Of a stretch of 64,000 nucleotides of DNA, positions 33,366 through 42,476 are shown one piece after another; the stretch's first letter is position 1; the number at the start of each line of letters is the position of its first letter. The DNA comes from Myxococcales bacterium (GTDB taxonomy: Bacteria; Myxococcota; Polyangia; Nannocystales; Nannocystaceae): positions 124,001 to 188,000 of the forward strand of contig JAEUJW010000075.1 of NCBI GenBank assembly GCA_016793465.1, written 5' to 3'. A program made the translations under genes and the position numbers. A model generated the notes under the pieces. That model made no database searches, was not told the DNA's origin, and saw nothing but the letters and a program-made list of their open reading frames with translations.

Positions 33366-35327
33366 ATGCTGCGCCGCCTGTCCGCGTCGACCCTCGCCCT
33401 GCTCGCCGCCTGCACCGCCCCCGCCGACGGCGGCGACGGCAGCTCCGGCGACACCGCCGCGAGCACCGGCGACGCCCCCACCGCCGCCACCACGCCGACC
33501 GGCGACGCGACCTCCGCGAGCGCGGCGACCACCGGCGACGCGAGCACCGGCGAGCCGCTCCCGCCGCTCACCGGCATCGCCGACCTGCACCTGCACATGT
33601 TCGCCGAGGAGGCCTTCGGCGGCGGGTGGTTCCACGGCAGCCACCGCGGCCCCGGCGAGGACGCGCTGGCCCCCTGCGACGGCGGCGAGCCCGGCGACCA
33701 CGCCCGCCTGCAGGACGACCTCGTGCCGCTGCTCGGCACCTGCGACATGAGCGTCGACGAGCTCGGCCAGCTCGTCCCGCTCGTCGCCACCATCGCCGGC
33801 GGCGGCGGCGAGCTCGTCGGCGAGTTCGTCGGCACGATCGCCGGCACCAGCGGCGACACCGGCCTGCACACCGACCGCACCGCCGGCTGGCCCGACCTCG
33901 GCGGCTGGCCGCGCTGGGACGTCATCGCCCACCAGCAGGTCTGGGAGGAGCAGCTCCACGCGGCCTACAGCGGCGGCCTGCGCCTCGCCGTCGTCTCCGC
34001 CGTCTCGCTCGACTGGCTGTGCCGCGCCCTGCCCGACGAGAACGTGCCGCACCCCGAGTGCGACGAGATGGCCGACGTCAAGCGCCAGCTCGCCCTCGCC
34101 CACGCGTTCGTCGCCGACCACGACTGGGCCGAGGTCGCCCTGAGCGCCGCCGACGCCCGCCGCATCGTCGGCGAGGACCGCCTCGCCCTCGTGCTCAGCG
34201 TCGAGGCCTCGCACCTCATGCAGGGCGGCGAGTGGCCGCCGCAGCTCGACGAGCTGCACGACCTCGGCGTGCGCACGCTCCAGCCGGTCCACCAGCTCGA
34301 CAACCGCTTCGGCGGCGCCGCCCCCCACAACAACATCTTCCACGTGGCCCAGTACGCCGAGAACTGCCACATCGACGCCGACTGCGGCCTCACCACCGCG
34401 GACGTGACCCTCGGCTTCGACGTCGACGCCGACTGCAAGAACGTGCTCGGCCTCACCGACGAGGGCGAGGCCCTGATCGAGGCCATGATGGACCGCGGCA
34501 TGCTGATCGACGTGGCCCACCTGTCCGAGCGCGGCGTCGAGGACGCCCACGCGATCAGCGCGGCCCGCGAGCACTACCCGCTCTACCTGTCGCACGGCCA
34601 CTTCCGCGAGATGCTGCCCGCCGAGCGCCAGCGCGAGGAGAAGACCACGCCGGCGTGGATCGTCGAGATCGTGCGCGAGACCGGCGGCATGATGGGCCTG
34701 CGCACCGGCCACGACGAGACCAACTCCTACGATGATTCCGCGGTCGCCAACACGTGCCACGGCTCGAGCCGCTCGTTCGCCCAGTCCTACGACTTCGGCC
34801 GCCTCGGCCTGAAGGTCGCCATGGGCCTCGGCTCCGACCTCAACGGCTTCATCCAGCAGATCCGCCCGCGCTTCGGCGCCGGCTCGTGCTCCGCCTCGTT
34901 CGCGAGCGAGGCCACCTGCCAGACCCGCGACCAGCGCAGCGACGGCCCGCCCCCGCTCGGCAGCGCGTTCGACGAGATCGGCCTCGGCCACATCGGCCTG
35001 CTGCCCGCGCTCCTCGACGACCTCGACCAGCTCGGCAGCGACTCCACCGGCCTCCGCAGCTCCGCCGACGCGTTCGTGCGCATGTGGGAGCGCGCCGAGG
35101 GCCCCCGCTCCGGCCCCGCCGAGGCCACCGACGACCTCGACGCCGGCGGCGTCACCGTGCTGCCCACCCACTCCAAGCGCGAGGCCGAGTACCCGAAGCA
35201 GTGCAACACGCCGTACTGCCCCGGCGGCCTGCAACCCGGCGCGCCCTGCCGCTTCGCCGACGAGTGTGCCAGCGGCACCTGCGCCGGCGCCGGCGACTGC
35301 GGCAACCCCCAGGGCACCTGCGATTGA
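33366..35327 (+). CDS. Membrane-dipeptidase (peptidase M19)-like lipoprotein
   Basis: A 653-aa lipoprotein. Signal peptide with lipobox LLAAC (Cys16), a Thr/Gly/Ala/Asp linker (to about 70), then an amidohydrolase-fold domain related to renal-type membrane dipeptidases. Metal-site segments are IADLHLHMFAEEA (first strand; HLH rather than the usual HxD), LVLSVEASHLMQG (bridging Glu), LIDVAHLS, LYLSHGHFREM (His pair) and VAMGLGSDLNGF (final Asp). The C-terminal tail is Cys-rich (CNTPYCPGG...CRFADECASGTC). Hydrolysis of dipeptides or other amides at the cell surface is likely, but the altered first motif leaves the substrate open. ATG 33366 gives the signal peptide. Convergent with the next gene. 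Confidence 0.88.
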   Translation: MLRRLSASTLALLAACTAPADGGDGSSGDTAASTGDAPTAATTPTGDATSASAATTGDASTGEPLPPLTGIADLHLHMFAEEAFGGGWFHGSHRGPGEDALAPCDGGEPGDHARLQDDLVPLLGTCDMSVDELGQLVPLVATIAGGGGELVGEFVGTIAGTSGDTGLHTDRTAGWPDLGGWPRWDVIAHQQVWEEQLHAAYSGGLRLAVVSAVSLDWLCRALPDENVPHPECDEMADVKRQLALAHAFVADHDWAEVALSAADARRIVGEDRLALVLSVEASHLMQGGEWPPQLDELHDLGVRTLQPVHQLDNRFGGAAPHNNIFHVAQYAENCHIDADCGLTTADVTLGFDVDADCKNVLGLTDEGEALIEAMMDRGMLIDVAHLSERGVEDAHAISAAREHYPLYLSHGHFREMLPAERQREEKTTPAWIVEIVRETGGMMGLRTGHDETNSYDDSAVANTCHGSSRSFAQSYDFGRLGLKVAMGLGSDLNGFIQQIRPRFGAGSCSASFASEATCQTRDQRSDGPPPLGSAFDEIGLGHIGLLPALLDDLDQLGSDSTGLRSSADAFVRMWERAEGPRSGPAEATDDLDAGGVTVLPTHSKREAEYPKQCNTPYCPGGLQPGAPCRFADECASGTCAGAGDCGNPQGTCD

Positions 35328-35351
35328 CAGCGACGCAGGCGCCGCCAGCGA

Positions 35352-35371
35352 GGGCGCGGCCGACCGCGCCC
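35352..35371. terminator. GC-rich hairpin between convergent genes
   Basis: Perfect 8-bp inverted repeat gggcgcgg / ccgcgccc with loop ccga, filling the 45-bp gap between the dipeptidase-like gene (plus) and a lipoprotein gene (minus). No T-run on either side. Probable bidirectional terminator. Confidence 0.6.
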
Positions 35372-35372
35372 G

Positions 35373-36005
35373 TCACTGGGTGCTGACCGTGTAGTAGACG
35401 CGGTAGTGGCCGTTGGCGCCGGTCAGCCCGATCGAGTAGTTGCCGTTGGCCTTGCTCGACGACACGCCGAACGAGCCGATCTTGTCGTTGTTGCTGATGT
35501 CCTGCTCCCACAGCTCGACCAGCACGTACGGCGCCCTGGACGCGTTGATGGCGTACGACTTGCCGTTCTGCACGCCGGTCCGCGACCACACCTTCGAGCC
35601 GTTCATCAGCAGGTAGGGCTCGTCCTCGCCGACGTCCTGGGTCTCGTAGCAGTGCACGTTGGTGACCTTGACGACCTTCGCGCCGGCGGCGGCCGGGTCC
35701 GCCGCGGCCGTCAGGCCCGCGGGCGCCCCGGCCTCGTCGTCGCGCGCGGGGATGGGCGGCAGCTCCTCGGCGAGCCCGTCGAGCGCGGCGCCCCAGGCCC
35801 ACGCGCACGCGCCGGCGTCGCAGCCGTGATCGAGGAACTCCTCGAGGCCGTCGTCCCAGCGCAGGTCCGCGGCCAGCTCCGGCAGCGCGTCGAGGGCGGC
35901 GTCGTCGTCCTCGACGGCCACCCGCTCGGAGGACCGCGTGGTCTCGGAGGGCGCGTCACAGGCGACGGTGAAGAGGAGGGTGAGCAGGGTCAGGTTGCGC
36001 AGCAT
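35373..36005 (-). CDS. Hypothetical lipoprotein with C2-like C-terminal domain
   Basis: A 210-aa predicted lipoprotein. The signal peptide MLRNLTLLTLLFTVAC places the lipid-carrying Cys at 16. An acidic, Ala/Leu-rich region with a Cys pair (HGCDAGACAW) follows, then from about residue 115 a beta-rich domain (KVVKVTNVHCYE..., PYVLVELWEQDISNNDKIGSFGVS, GNYSIGLTGANGHYRVYYTV). The VELWEQDISNNDKIG stretch is typical of C2-like or DUF-type Ca2+-dependent domains. A ribosome-binding site (aggaaacc) precedes ATG 36005, which excludes the 29 extra upstream codons. Function unknown. Confidence 0.85.
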   Translation of the reverse strand: MLRNLTLLTLLFTVACDAPSETTRSSERVAVEDDDAALDALPELAADLRWDDGLEEFLDHGCDAGACAWAWGAALDGLAEELPPIPARDDEAGAPAGLTAAADPAAAGAKVVKVTNVHCYETQDVGEDEPYLLMNGSKVWSRTGVQNGKSYAINASRAPYVLVELWEQDISNNDKIGSFGVSSSKANGNYSIGLTGANGHYRVYYTVSTQ

Positions 36006-36191
36006 GATCGGTTTCCTGGGTGATTCCGTGGAGCTCCGGCGCCGGCGAGCCCGTCGCGGCTCCACGCACGCGCTGTGGTCCGGCGGCGACACACCGATCA
36101 GTCGCTGACCAATTCTTCGAAAGAATTCTCGGCACCGACGACGACGCCGACGACGCGCCCTCCTGACGTCACGGTCACCCGTGCTCCACGC

Positions 36192-36707
36192 TCACCAGGT
36201 CACGTGGAAGGTGCAGGACGAGCCGCCCCTGTCGAGGCACCCGTCGGGCCCGTGCTCGAGCAGGGCGTGGCTCACGAACTTGCGCGCCGCCCCGACGGTG
36301 ATCCCGCGGCTCAGCGCGCACGGGAACGGCGTGCGGTCGTAGGTGACGAGCGCCGTGTCGTCGCCCGCGAACTCGACCCCGATCGACCCGATCTCCGGCC
36401 CGCGCACGTTCATGTGATACGCGTGATCGAGGCTCAGCAGCACCCCGCGGACGTCGCGGATCTCCGGGGGGAACGGCGCCGAGTTGATCATCTGCAGCCC
36501 GACCGCGTGCAGGCTGCGCTCGCCGACCTGCCGACCCACCATGTAATAGATCGATCGCGCCGTGTTGAGGTCGTACCACTGGTCCGGCTCGATGCGCTCG
36601 AGCCCGTGCGCCCGCAGGATCTGGAGGATCAGCGACTCCGACTGGCTGAGCCCCTTCACGAACGCGTGGAGCGCCGCCCCGTAGTACTGGCCCTGCAACG
36701 ACTTCAT
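36192..36707 (-). CDS. Hypothetical conserved-looking protein
   Basis: A 171-aa soluble protein without a signal peptide or membrane helix. Distinctive segments are MKSLQGQYYGAALHAFVKGLSQSESLILQILRA (helical N-terminus), DQWYDLNTARSIYYMVGRQVGE, AYHMNVRGPEIGSIGVEF and DRTPFPCALSRGITVGAARKF, ending in a Cys-containing tail (DGCLDRGGSSCTF). The combination suggests a ligand-binding alpha/beta domain, loosely recalling V4R or heme-NO-binding-like folds, but I cannot assign a family. ATG 36707 was chosen; 36725 is an alternative. It is divergent from the Mur-ligase-like gene. Codon use is typical of the region, apart from a small AT-rich cluster near 36540. Confidence 0.75.
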   Translation of the reverse strand: MKSLQGQYYGAALHAFVKGLSQSESLILQILRAHGLERIEPDQWYDLNTARSIYYMVGRQVGERSLHAVGLQMINSAPFPPEIRDVRGVLLSLDHAYHMNVRGPEIGSIGVEFAGDDTALVTYDRTPFPCALSRGITVGAARKFVSHALLEHGPDGCLDRGGSSCTFHVTW

Positions 36708-36837
36708 CGCGCCCGCTGTCAGCATCGCACACCCGCCGCCGCCGCGGTACGCCCGCCCATCTCGCGGCGGCGCGGGCGTTCTCGTCCGCATCGGGCGCGC
36801 CCAGCAGGCCGCCGCGCATCCGCGATACCATGCCCGC

Positions 36838-38082
36838 GTGCCCGCTCCGCCCGCCCGTCCGGTCGCCGCAGCCGCCGACTGGGCCGACCCTCTGCGCACC
36901 ATCGGCGTCACCGGCACCAACGGCAAGACCTCCACCACGTGGATGATCGCCGCGGCCCTCCGCGCCGCCGGCCGCTCCGCCCTCCGCGTCTCCACCCTCG
37001 GCGTCGCCCTCGACGACACCACCCTCCGCCGCGGCAAGACCTTCTCCGACTTCCTCTCCACCATGCGCCACGCCGCCGACTCCGGCTGCCGCGACGCCGT
37101 CATCGAGGTCACCAGCTACGCGCTCGCCGGCGCCTACGCCCAGCGCTGGCGCTTCGACCTCGGCGTGTTCACCAACCTCTCCGCCGAACACTTCGGCACC
37201 CACAAGTCGTGGGAGCACTACCTCGCCGCCAAGGCCCAGCTGTTCATCCACCTCGGCCCCGGCCGCGTCGCCGTGCTCAACGCCGCCGACCCCCACGCCC
37301 TGTTCCTCGACCAGGCCATCCCCCGCGACGTCACCCGCCGGTGGTTCGCCGCGCCGAACCGCGGCGAACGCCTCCGCGACGCCGACCTCGCGGCCGCCCG
37401 CTGCGAGCTCGGGCCCCACGGCACGCGCGTGCACCTCGAGCCCTCGCCGCTCGCGGAGGTCCTCGGCGGCATGCTCACCACCCGCATGATCGGCGAGGTC
37501 TTCGCCGAGAACGCCCTCGCCGCCGCCCTCGCCGCCCTCGCCGCCGGCGTCCCGCCCGACGCCGTCGTCCGCGGCATCGCCGACTGCCCCGTCGTGCCCG
37601 GCCGCTTCGAGGTGCTCGCGCACGGCGACGATCGCCCCACCGTCGCCGTCGACTACGCCCACTCGCCCGACGCCCTCGCGCACACCTGCGCGACCGCGCG
37701 GCGCCTCGCCGGCGAGCGCCGGGTGATCGTCGTGTTCGGCACCGGCGGCGGTCAGACCGTCGACAAGCGCCGCGAGATGGGCGAGGCCGTCGGCGCCCGC
37801 GCCGACCTGGCGATCGTCACCAGCGACAACCCCCGCGACGACGACCCCGCCGAGCTCGCCGCCCCGCTGCTCGCGGGCCTGCGCGCGTTCGCCGGCCGCG
37901 TCGCCGTCGAGGACCAGCCCGACCGCGCCGCGGCCATCACCCGCGCCCTCGCCGTCGCCCGCGCCGGCGACGTCGTCGTCATCGCCGGCAAGGGCCACGA
38001 GTCCGGGCAGGTCGTCCGCGGCCGGACCCTGCCCTTCTCCGACGTCGACGTCGTCCGCCGCTGCCTCGGCGAGCCGCCGTGA
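36838..38082 (+). CDS. MurE-like Mur ligase family protein lacking the N-terminal UDP-binding domain
   Basis: A 414-aa ATP-dependent amide ligase of the Mur family. The central ATPase motif is VTGTNGKTSTTWMI (P-loop), with STMRHAADSGCRDAVIEVTSYAL and VFTNLSAEHFGTHKSWEHY as further Mur motifs, and the C-terminal domain has VAVDYAHSPDALAH, VVFGTGGGQTVDKR, TSDNPRDDDP and GKGHESGQ. These match MurE most closely. E. coli MurE is about 495 aa; the missing part corresponds to the N-terminal domain that holds UDP-MurNAc, and DNPR is the usual meso-DAP-contacting motif. The start is GTG at 36838. A stand-alone enzyme away from other cell-wall genes, possibly acting on a different acceptor. Confidence 0.88.
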   Translation: MPAPPARPVAAAADWADPLRTIGVTGTNGKTSTTWMIAAALRAAGRSALRVSTLGVALDDTTLRRGKTFSDFLSTMRHAADSGCRDAVIEVTSYALAGAYAQRWRFDLGVFTNLSAEHFGTHKSWEHYLAAKAQLFIHLGPGRVAVLNAADPHALFLDQAIPRDVTRRWFAAPNRGERLRDADLAAARCELGPHGTRVHLEPSPLAEVLGGMLTTRMIGEVFAENALAAALAALAAGVPPDAVVRGIADCPVVPGRFEVLAHGDDRPTVAVDYAHSPDALAHTCATARRLAGERRVIVVFGTGGGQTVDKRREMGEAVGARADLAIVTSDNPRDDDPAELAAPLLAGLRAFAGRVAVEDQPDRAAAITRALAVARAGDVVVIAGKGHESGQVVRGRTLPFSDVDVVRRCLGEPP

Positions 38083-38083
38083 C

Positions 38084-38109
38084 GCGGCCGGCGCGCAGGC
38101 GCCGGCCGC
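38084..38109. terminator. Strong GC hairpin between convergent genes
   Basis: An 11-bp perfect stem gcggccggcgc / gcgccggccgc with loop gcag begins two bases after the Mur-ligase stop and ends just before the convergent lipoprotein stop. No T-tract follows. Probable bidirectional terminator. Confidence 0.65.
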
Positions 38110-38115
38110 CTGTCC

Positions 38116-38778
38116 TCAGGGACAGCCCATCTCGTCGGACCCGTCCTCGCAGTCGGCGAACGTGTCACACTTCGACGTCAGCGGGATCTCGAACAGTCCG
38201 TCGGCGCAGGTGAACGCCTCGAGCCCGCAGCCCGTGACCTCGTCCGAGTTGTCGAGGCAGTCGGCGAACTCGTCGCACGCCCAGGTCGCGGGGATCTCCT
38301 GCAGGCCGTTCTTGCAGGCGAACGCCTCGAGCCCGCAGCCCGTGACCTCGTCGGAGCCGTCCTCGCACTGCGGGATCTCGTCGCACACGAACGCCGGATC
38401 GATGATCTCCCCGTTCGTGCACATGAACCCGCCGCCGGTCGTCCCGGTCTCCCCGGTCTCCCCGGTCGTCCCGCTGGTCGGGCCGTCGGTCGTCGGCGCC
38501 GTGGTCGGCGCGTCCGTCGTCGCCGCTTCCGTCGCGACCTCGGTCGCCGACGCGATCTCCGTCGCCCCCTCCGTCGCCCCGCCCGTCCCGCCGCCCGTGG
38601 TCGGCTCGCCCGTGCCCGCCGTCGTGTCCGCCGACGTGTCGCCCGGCGTATTCGTCGGATTGCTCGCCGAGCCGTCGTCGTTGGTGGTGTTGTCGATGAT
38701 CGTGCAGCCCAGGCTCAGCCCGTTGCTCATGACCGCCGCAATCGCCAAAAATTCTCGCAGATCGATCTTCAAACCCAT
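38116..38778 (-). CDS. Lipoprotein with three LDL-receptor class A modules
   Basis: A 220-aa predicted lipoprotein. Hydrophobic N-terminus ending LSLGC (Cys25), a linker of about 90 residues dominated by Thr, Gly, Ala and Glu, then three LDL-receptor class A-like modules. Each has the pattern C-x-N/D-G-x-x-x-I/E-P...C-D-x-x-x-x-C-x-D/N-S-D-E: CTNGEIID...CEDGSDE, CKNGLQEIP...CLDNSDE, CADGLFEIP...CEDGSDE. The DNSDE/DGSDE acidic boxes are the Ca2+-binding loop of this mostly animal module. The N-terminal Cys of each module lies after EAF, and the modules are linked by VTGCGLEAF. Likely a surface Ca2+-dependent binding protein; ligand unknown. Confidence 0.87.
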   Translation of the reverse strand: MGLKIDLREFLAIAAVMSNGLSLGCTIIDNTTNDDGSASNPTNTPGDTSADTTAGTGEPTTGGGTGGATEGATEIASATEVATEAATTDAPTTAPTTDGPTSGTTGETGETGTTGGGFMCTNGEIIDPAFVCDEIPQCEDGSDEVTGCGLEAFACKNGLQEIPATWACDEFADCLDNSDEVTGCGLEAFTCADGLFEIPLTSKCDTFADCEDGSDEMGCP

Positions 38779-39046
38779 CGCACCTCGATACACCAGGAGC
38801 CGCGGCGACGTCGAGGGTCGCCCCGCCACACCGGTGCGATTGGCCTAGCGTCGCCGTGACGTCATCACCCTGATCTCGCACGTTGCCGCGCCTCGCTCGT
38901 TCGCACCGCTCGCGCCCGCGACGCTCGATCGATCGCGCGGGCCCCTGCCTCACGGCCGCGACCCTCGATCGCGAACCACCGCGACGCTCGACCGCCGCGA
39001 ACGATCCGCCCCACGCGCCCGCGATCGGCGTACGCTCGCCGGCGTC

Positions 39047-40555
39047 ATGCCCGGCCCGGACCTCGCCGCGATCGAACGCCTGCTCGCCCTCCTCGGCGAG
39101 CCGCCGCCCCCCGCGCCGCCGGACCTCGCCGCCGCCCTGCAGGGCCTCCCGGAGCCCGGCGCCCTCCCGTCCCCGTGGGACACCTGGACCCTCCTCGGCC
39201 TCGTCCGCCACCGGGCGCGCCAGCAGTGGCTGCTGGGCGTCGTCCGCACCCGCCTGCGCGCCGACCCCGACGCCCTCGCCCACGCCGGCGCCTTCGCCCA
39301 CCCCGCCGCCATCCCCGATCACGGCCCCGTGCCCGACCTCCCCGGCTGGTCCTACGCCTTCCACGGCAGCGGCTGCTGCCTGACCTGCGAGGCCACCGGC
39401 GAGGCGCTCGACGTCGACTTCGACGACGACACCGCCGAGCACTTCGACACCTATTTTTACATCGGCTACGTCGCGTCGCTGCGCGACCCGGATGTCCCCG
39501 AGGCCAGGTTGTCCGCGCTGTGCCCCGACCGCGAGCTCATCGCCCTCGCCGTCGAGGACCTGCAGGCCGCCGGCGTGCTCGTGCGCGGCTCGCATCGCGT
39601 GTACTTCCGCCTCTCGCCGCGGCTGCTCGCCGTCGTCGACGCCGTCGACCGCCTGGCGGACGCCCTGCGCGACCCCGCCGTTCGCCTGTGGCACGCCGCC
39701 CGCCTCGGCGACTGGGCGTGGGCCCACGAGCTCGCCGACGACCCCGGACTGCGCGCCCTGCTCGCCCCTCGCGCGCGGCGCTGCCGCGAGCTCCGCCTCG
39801 CCCGCCTCGAGCAGGCCCGCGACTCCGGCGACGATCGCGAGGCCCGCCTCGCCCTCGCCGGCTTCGCCGCACTCGCCGTCGACGACCTCGACGAGCGGCT
39901 GATCGCCGCCCTCGACGCGCCGCCGAGCGGCCTGGTCTCCTGCGCCCTCGAGCACGTCGAGGCCCGCTGGCACGAGCGCTTCGCCGGCCCCGTGCTCGCC
40001 CTGCTCGCCCGCCTCGACCCCCGCGGCGCCGTCCCCCAGCCCCACCTGTTCTCGACCTGCGCCCGCCTGCTGCTCCTCCACGACGTCGGCGTCGCCGACG
40101 TGCAGGCCCGCATCGCCGCCGCCGACGCCCCCGTCGACGCCCGCCTGCTCGCGCTCGACCTCCACCGCCGCGGCGCCGCCGCCCTCCCGCTGGTCCGCGC
40201 CGGCCTGCGCTCGCGCGCGCCGCTCGAGCGCAACGAGACCGCGGCCCTGCTCGCCCTCCTCGACGCCCCGTGGTCGCGCCGCGAGCTGCTCGCCGCGCTC
40301 GCCTCCGACGACCTCGAGGCCACCTCCGAGTGCCGCGCCGCCCTGCGCCTCAGCGTCGACCCCCACGCCCGCGCCGCCGTCGACGCCTGGGACCGCCTGC
40401 ACCCCTACCCGCTGCGCGACGCGCCGCCCTACACCGGCCTCGACGTCCACCTCCACAACTGCGAGGCCTGGCTCGCCGAGGCCTGCGACGACCTCGGCGA
40501 GTTCCTGGGGCCCTACCGCGCCCGCCTCCTCGACCTCGAGCGCCGCCCCGACTAA
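39047..40555 (+). CDS. Hypothetical protein, DUF6896-like N-terminal part and helical-repeat C-terminal part
   Basis: A 502-aa soluble protein of unknown function. Residues about 70-125 contain YAFHGSGCCLTCEATGEALDVDFDDD..., which recalls DUF6896, a family often found with immunity-type proteins; this match is from memory only. From about residue 165 onward Ala/Leu/Arg-rich helices recur (LARLEQARDSGDDREARLALAGFAAL, LLRAGLRS..., LLALLDAPW), like HEAT-type repeats. A His/Cys-containing segment (LDVHLHNCEAWLAEACDD) lies near the C-terminus. ATG 39047 is the first good start. The stop overlaps the stop of the convergent YHYH gene by four bases. Confidence 0.78.
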   Translation: MPGPDLAAIERLLALLGEPPPPAPPDLAAALQGLPEPGALPSPWDTWTLLGLVRHRARQQWLLGVVRTRLRADPDALAHAGAFAHPAAIPDHGPVPDLPGWSYAFHGSGCCLTCEATGEALDVDFDDDTAEHFDTYFYIGYVASLRDPDVPEARLSALCPDRELIALAVEDLQAAGVLVRGSHRVYFRLSPRLLAVVDAVDRLADALRDPAVRLWHAARLGDWAWAHELADDPGLRALLAPRARRCRELRLARLEQARDSGDDREARLALAGFAALAVDDLDERLIAALDAPPSGLVSCALEHVEARWHERFAGPVLALLARLDPRGAVPQPHLFSTCARLLLLHDVGVADVQARIAAADAPVDARLLALDLHRRGAAALPLVRAGLRSRAPLERNETAALLALLDAPWSRRELLAALASDDLEATSECRAALRLSVDPHARAAVDAWDRLHPYPLRDAPPYTGLDVHLHNCEAWLAEACDDLGEFLGPYRARLLDLERRPD

Positions 40556-42048
40556 CAGTCCGCGGCGCAGTTGTCCGCCGTCTCCGGCCCGTCGCAGCGC
40601 CCGTCGCCGCAGCACATCGCCGTCTGACCGGCCGCGCAGGCCGCCGGCGGCATCTCGCCGCCCATGTCCATGCCGCCGCCCATATCGCCGCCGCCGCCGC
40701 CCATGTCGCCCACGGGGATCTCCGCCGGCTGCCCGCGGTAGCACGCCTGAAAGTACGGGAACGACGCCGTCGCGTGGTACGCGTACCCGTCCGGTCCGTC
40801 GTAGCCGTTGCAGCGGTCGAGGTACACGAACTCCGCCTGCTCGACCTCCGCCGAGCGGTCGACGTGGCGGTGCGTGCACCACGAGTAGTCGAGCAGCGCG
40901 CAGCGGCTCTCGATCGCCGTGCCGTCGCCGTCCGCGACCACCAGCGGCGCGCAGCGGAAGTTGCAGCCCTCGCCCTCGCAGCAGTCGGCGTCGCTGCTGC
41001 ACGCGCGGTTCTCGACCGCGAGCCGGTCGTCCTCGTCCGGATCGTCGCCCCACGCCTCCAGGCCCGCGTACACCCACGCCGACCGCACCCGCTTGACCTC
41101 CGTGCACGCCGCGTCGACGCACACGCACGGCCCCTTGATCGGATAACCGTCCGGGCTCCAGCCGACGATCCCCGAGGGCTCGCTGCACGCGCCCTGCAGC
41201 ATCGCCTCGAGGTCCCACGCCTGCCCCGCCGTCGCGTACGAGCGCGCCGGCCTGCCGTCCTCCGCCCGCGCGAAGCAGGCCGCGTTGGCCCCGTGGTAGT
41301 GCATGCTCCCGCCGGTGTGCCCGCCGCACAGGTCGAGCGCCGGGCCCAGCCCGTACGGCGAGTCGAGGTAGTCCTCGTCGGCGGTGCTCGGCATGTAGAA
41401 GAACGGGTCGCCGTAGGGGTCGGGCGTGCTCGCCTCGTTGGGCCCCGCGATCGTCGCCCCGCTGACCATGATCGCCGTGGTCCCGAGGCAGTCGATCTTC
41501 GCGTAGGTCGCCGCTTCGCCCGACGCCAGCGCCTCGCTCAAGTACGGCGCGTCGTCGTCGCCCATCGAGCACAGCCCCGAGGGCTCGCGCTCGGTCGCCT
41601 GCTCCGGGTCCGCGAGGTGCTGCGCGTAGGCGTCGACGCAGCCCTCCTGGATCTCGACCGGATCCGCGTCGGCCTGGGCCCCCGGCCGCGCCGGCGCCAG
41701 CGGCAGGCGCACGAACGTCGCCACCTCCGCGAGCGGGTTCGGCGTGATCGGCACGAAGTCGTAGTGCGGCAGGTTGTTGCTCGAGATGTACGCGTAGTCG
41801 TCGTCGCACAGCACCGCCACGCACGGGCGCATCTCGGTCCCGTCGTTGTCGATCGTCAGCCCCTCGACCACCAGCAGCGAGCGCGCCACCGCCGCGTCCG
41901 CGCCCTCGCACGCCCGCAGCTCGCCCGCGTCGGCGAACGTCGCCGCGACCTCGTCCCAGCGCTCGTCGCAGCGCAGATCCTCGGAGGATGTGCCGGGCGT
42001 GCACATGACTGTGATGGCGAACACGGACAACAATCGACGGATGCGCAT
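40552..42048 (-). CDS. YHYH-domain exported protein
   Basis: A 498-aa exported protein. The N-terminal signal peptide (RRLLSVFAITVMCTPG) may be a lipobox variant. The middle carries the family signature of YHYH proteins: CGGHTGGSMHYHG, then IVGWSPDGYPIKGPC. Many Cys pairs suggest disulfides (NRACSSDADCCEGEGCNFRC). Toward the C-terminus is a Met/Gly/Asp-rich tract (GDMGGGGGDMGGGMDMGG) that could be a metal-binding or flexible segment, and a final CCGDGRCDGPETADNCAADC resembling a DUF4215-like half unit. YHYH proteins are secreted, and their biochemical role is not established. ATG 42048 is the start. Confidence 0.87.
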   Translation of the reverse strand: MRIRRLLSVFAITVMCTPGTSSEDLRCDERWDEVAATFADAGELRACEGADAAVARSLLVVEGLTIDNDGTEMRPCVAVLCDDDYAYISSNNLPHYDFVPITPNPLAEVATFVRLPLAPARPGAQADADPVEIQEGCVDAYAQHLADPEQATEREPSGLCSMGDDDAPYLSEALASGEAATYAKIDCLGTTAIMVSGATIAGPNEASTPDPYGDPFFYMPSTADEDYLDSPYGLGPALDLCGGHTGGSMHYHGANAACFARAEDGRPARSYATAGQAWDLEAMLQGACSEPSGIVGWSPDGYPIKGPCVCVDAACTEVKRVRSAWVYAGLEAWGDDPDEDDRLAVENRACSSDADCCEGEGCNFRCAPLVVADGDGTAIESRCALLDYSWCTHRHVDRSAEVEQAEFVYLDRCNGYDGPDGYAYHATASFPYFQACYRGQPAEIPVGDMGGGGGDMGGGMDMGGEMPPAACAAGQTAMCCGDGRCDGPETADNCAADC

Positions 42049-42476
42049 GCCGTTCCCTTAGCGAGTTCCGTGCCACCGCCGCGGACCATGGCCCCCGACC
42101 ACAAGACTCCGCAGGCCGACGGCAGAAACCGCCGGTCCGGCGGACCCTGCCGGACCCCGCCCGCCCACGATCTCGCCGGTCGCGAACCGCCCGAAACCGC
42201 TCCAAGCCCCCACGCCTCGCCTCGCCTCGCCCGCCTCGGTCGTCCCGCATCCCGACACCACCACGACCACCGCCACGACCCTCGGGCCGCGCCGCAGATG
42301 CCCGCGCGAACGCCCGCCCCACGCGCCTGCTCGCGACCCGCGACCGCGCTCCCCGTCGTCGCCGGATCGGCCCCGCGCGTCGGCCACCCTCCGCCTGCGC
42401 ACGGTGCGGGACGCGGCCCTCTCCGCGATGAAGCCGGCCCGCCCGCTCCGCGTCGTTCGCCCCGCTCGGGACCCGC
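42049..42476. other. Divergent intergenic region, about 430 bp
   Basis: Between the YHYH gene (minus) and a lipoprotein gene (plus). No credible ORF, tRNA or repeat is visible; base composition is very C-rich on the plus strand. It should contain both promoters, but no consensus boxes are evident. Confidence 0.55.
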
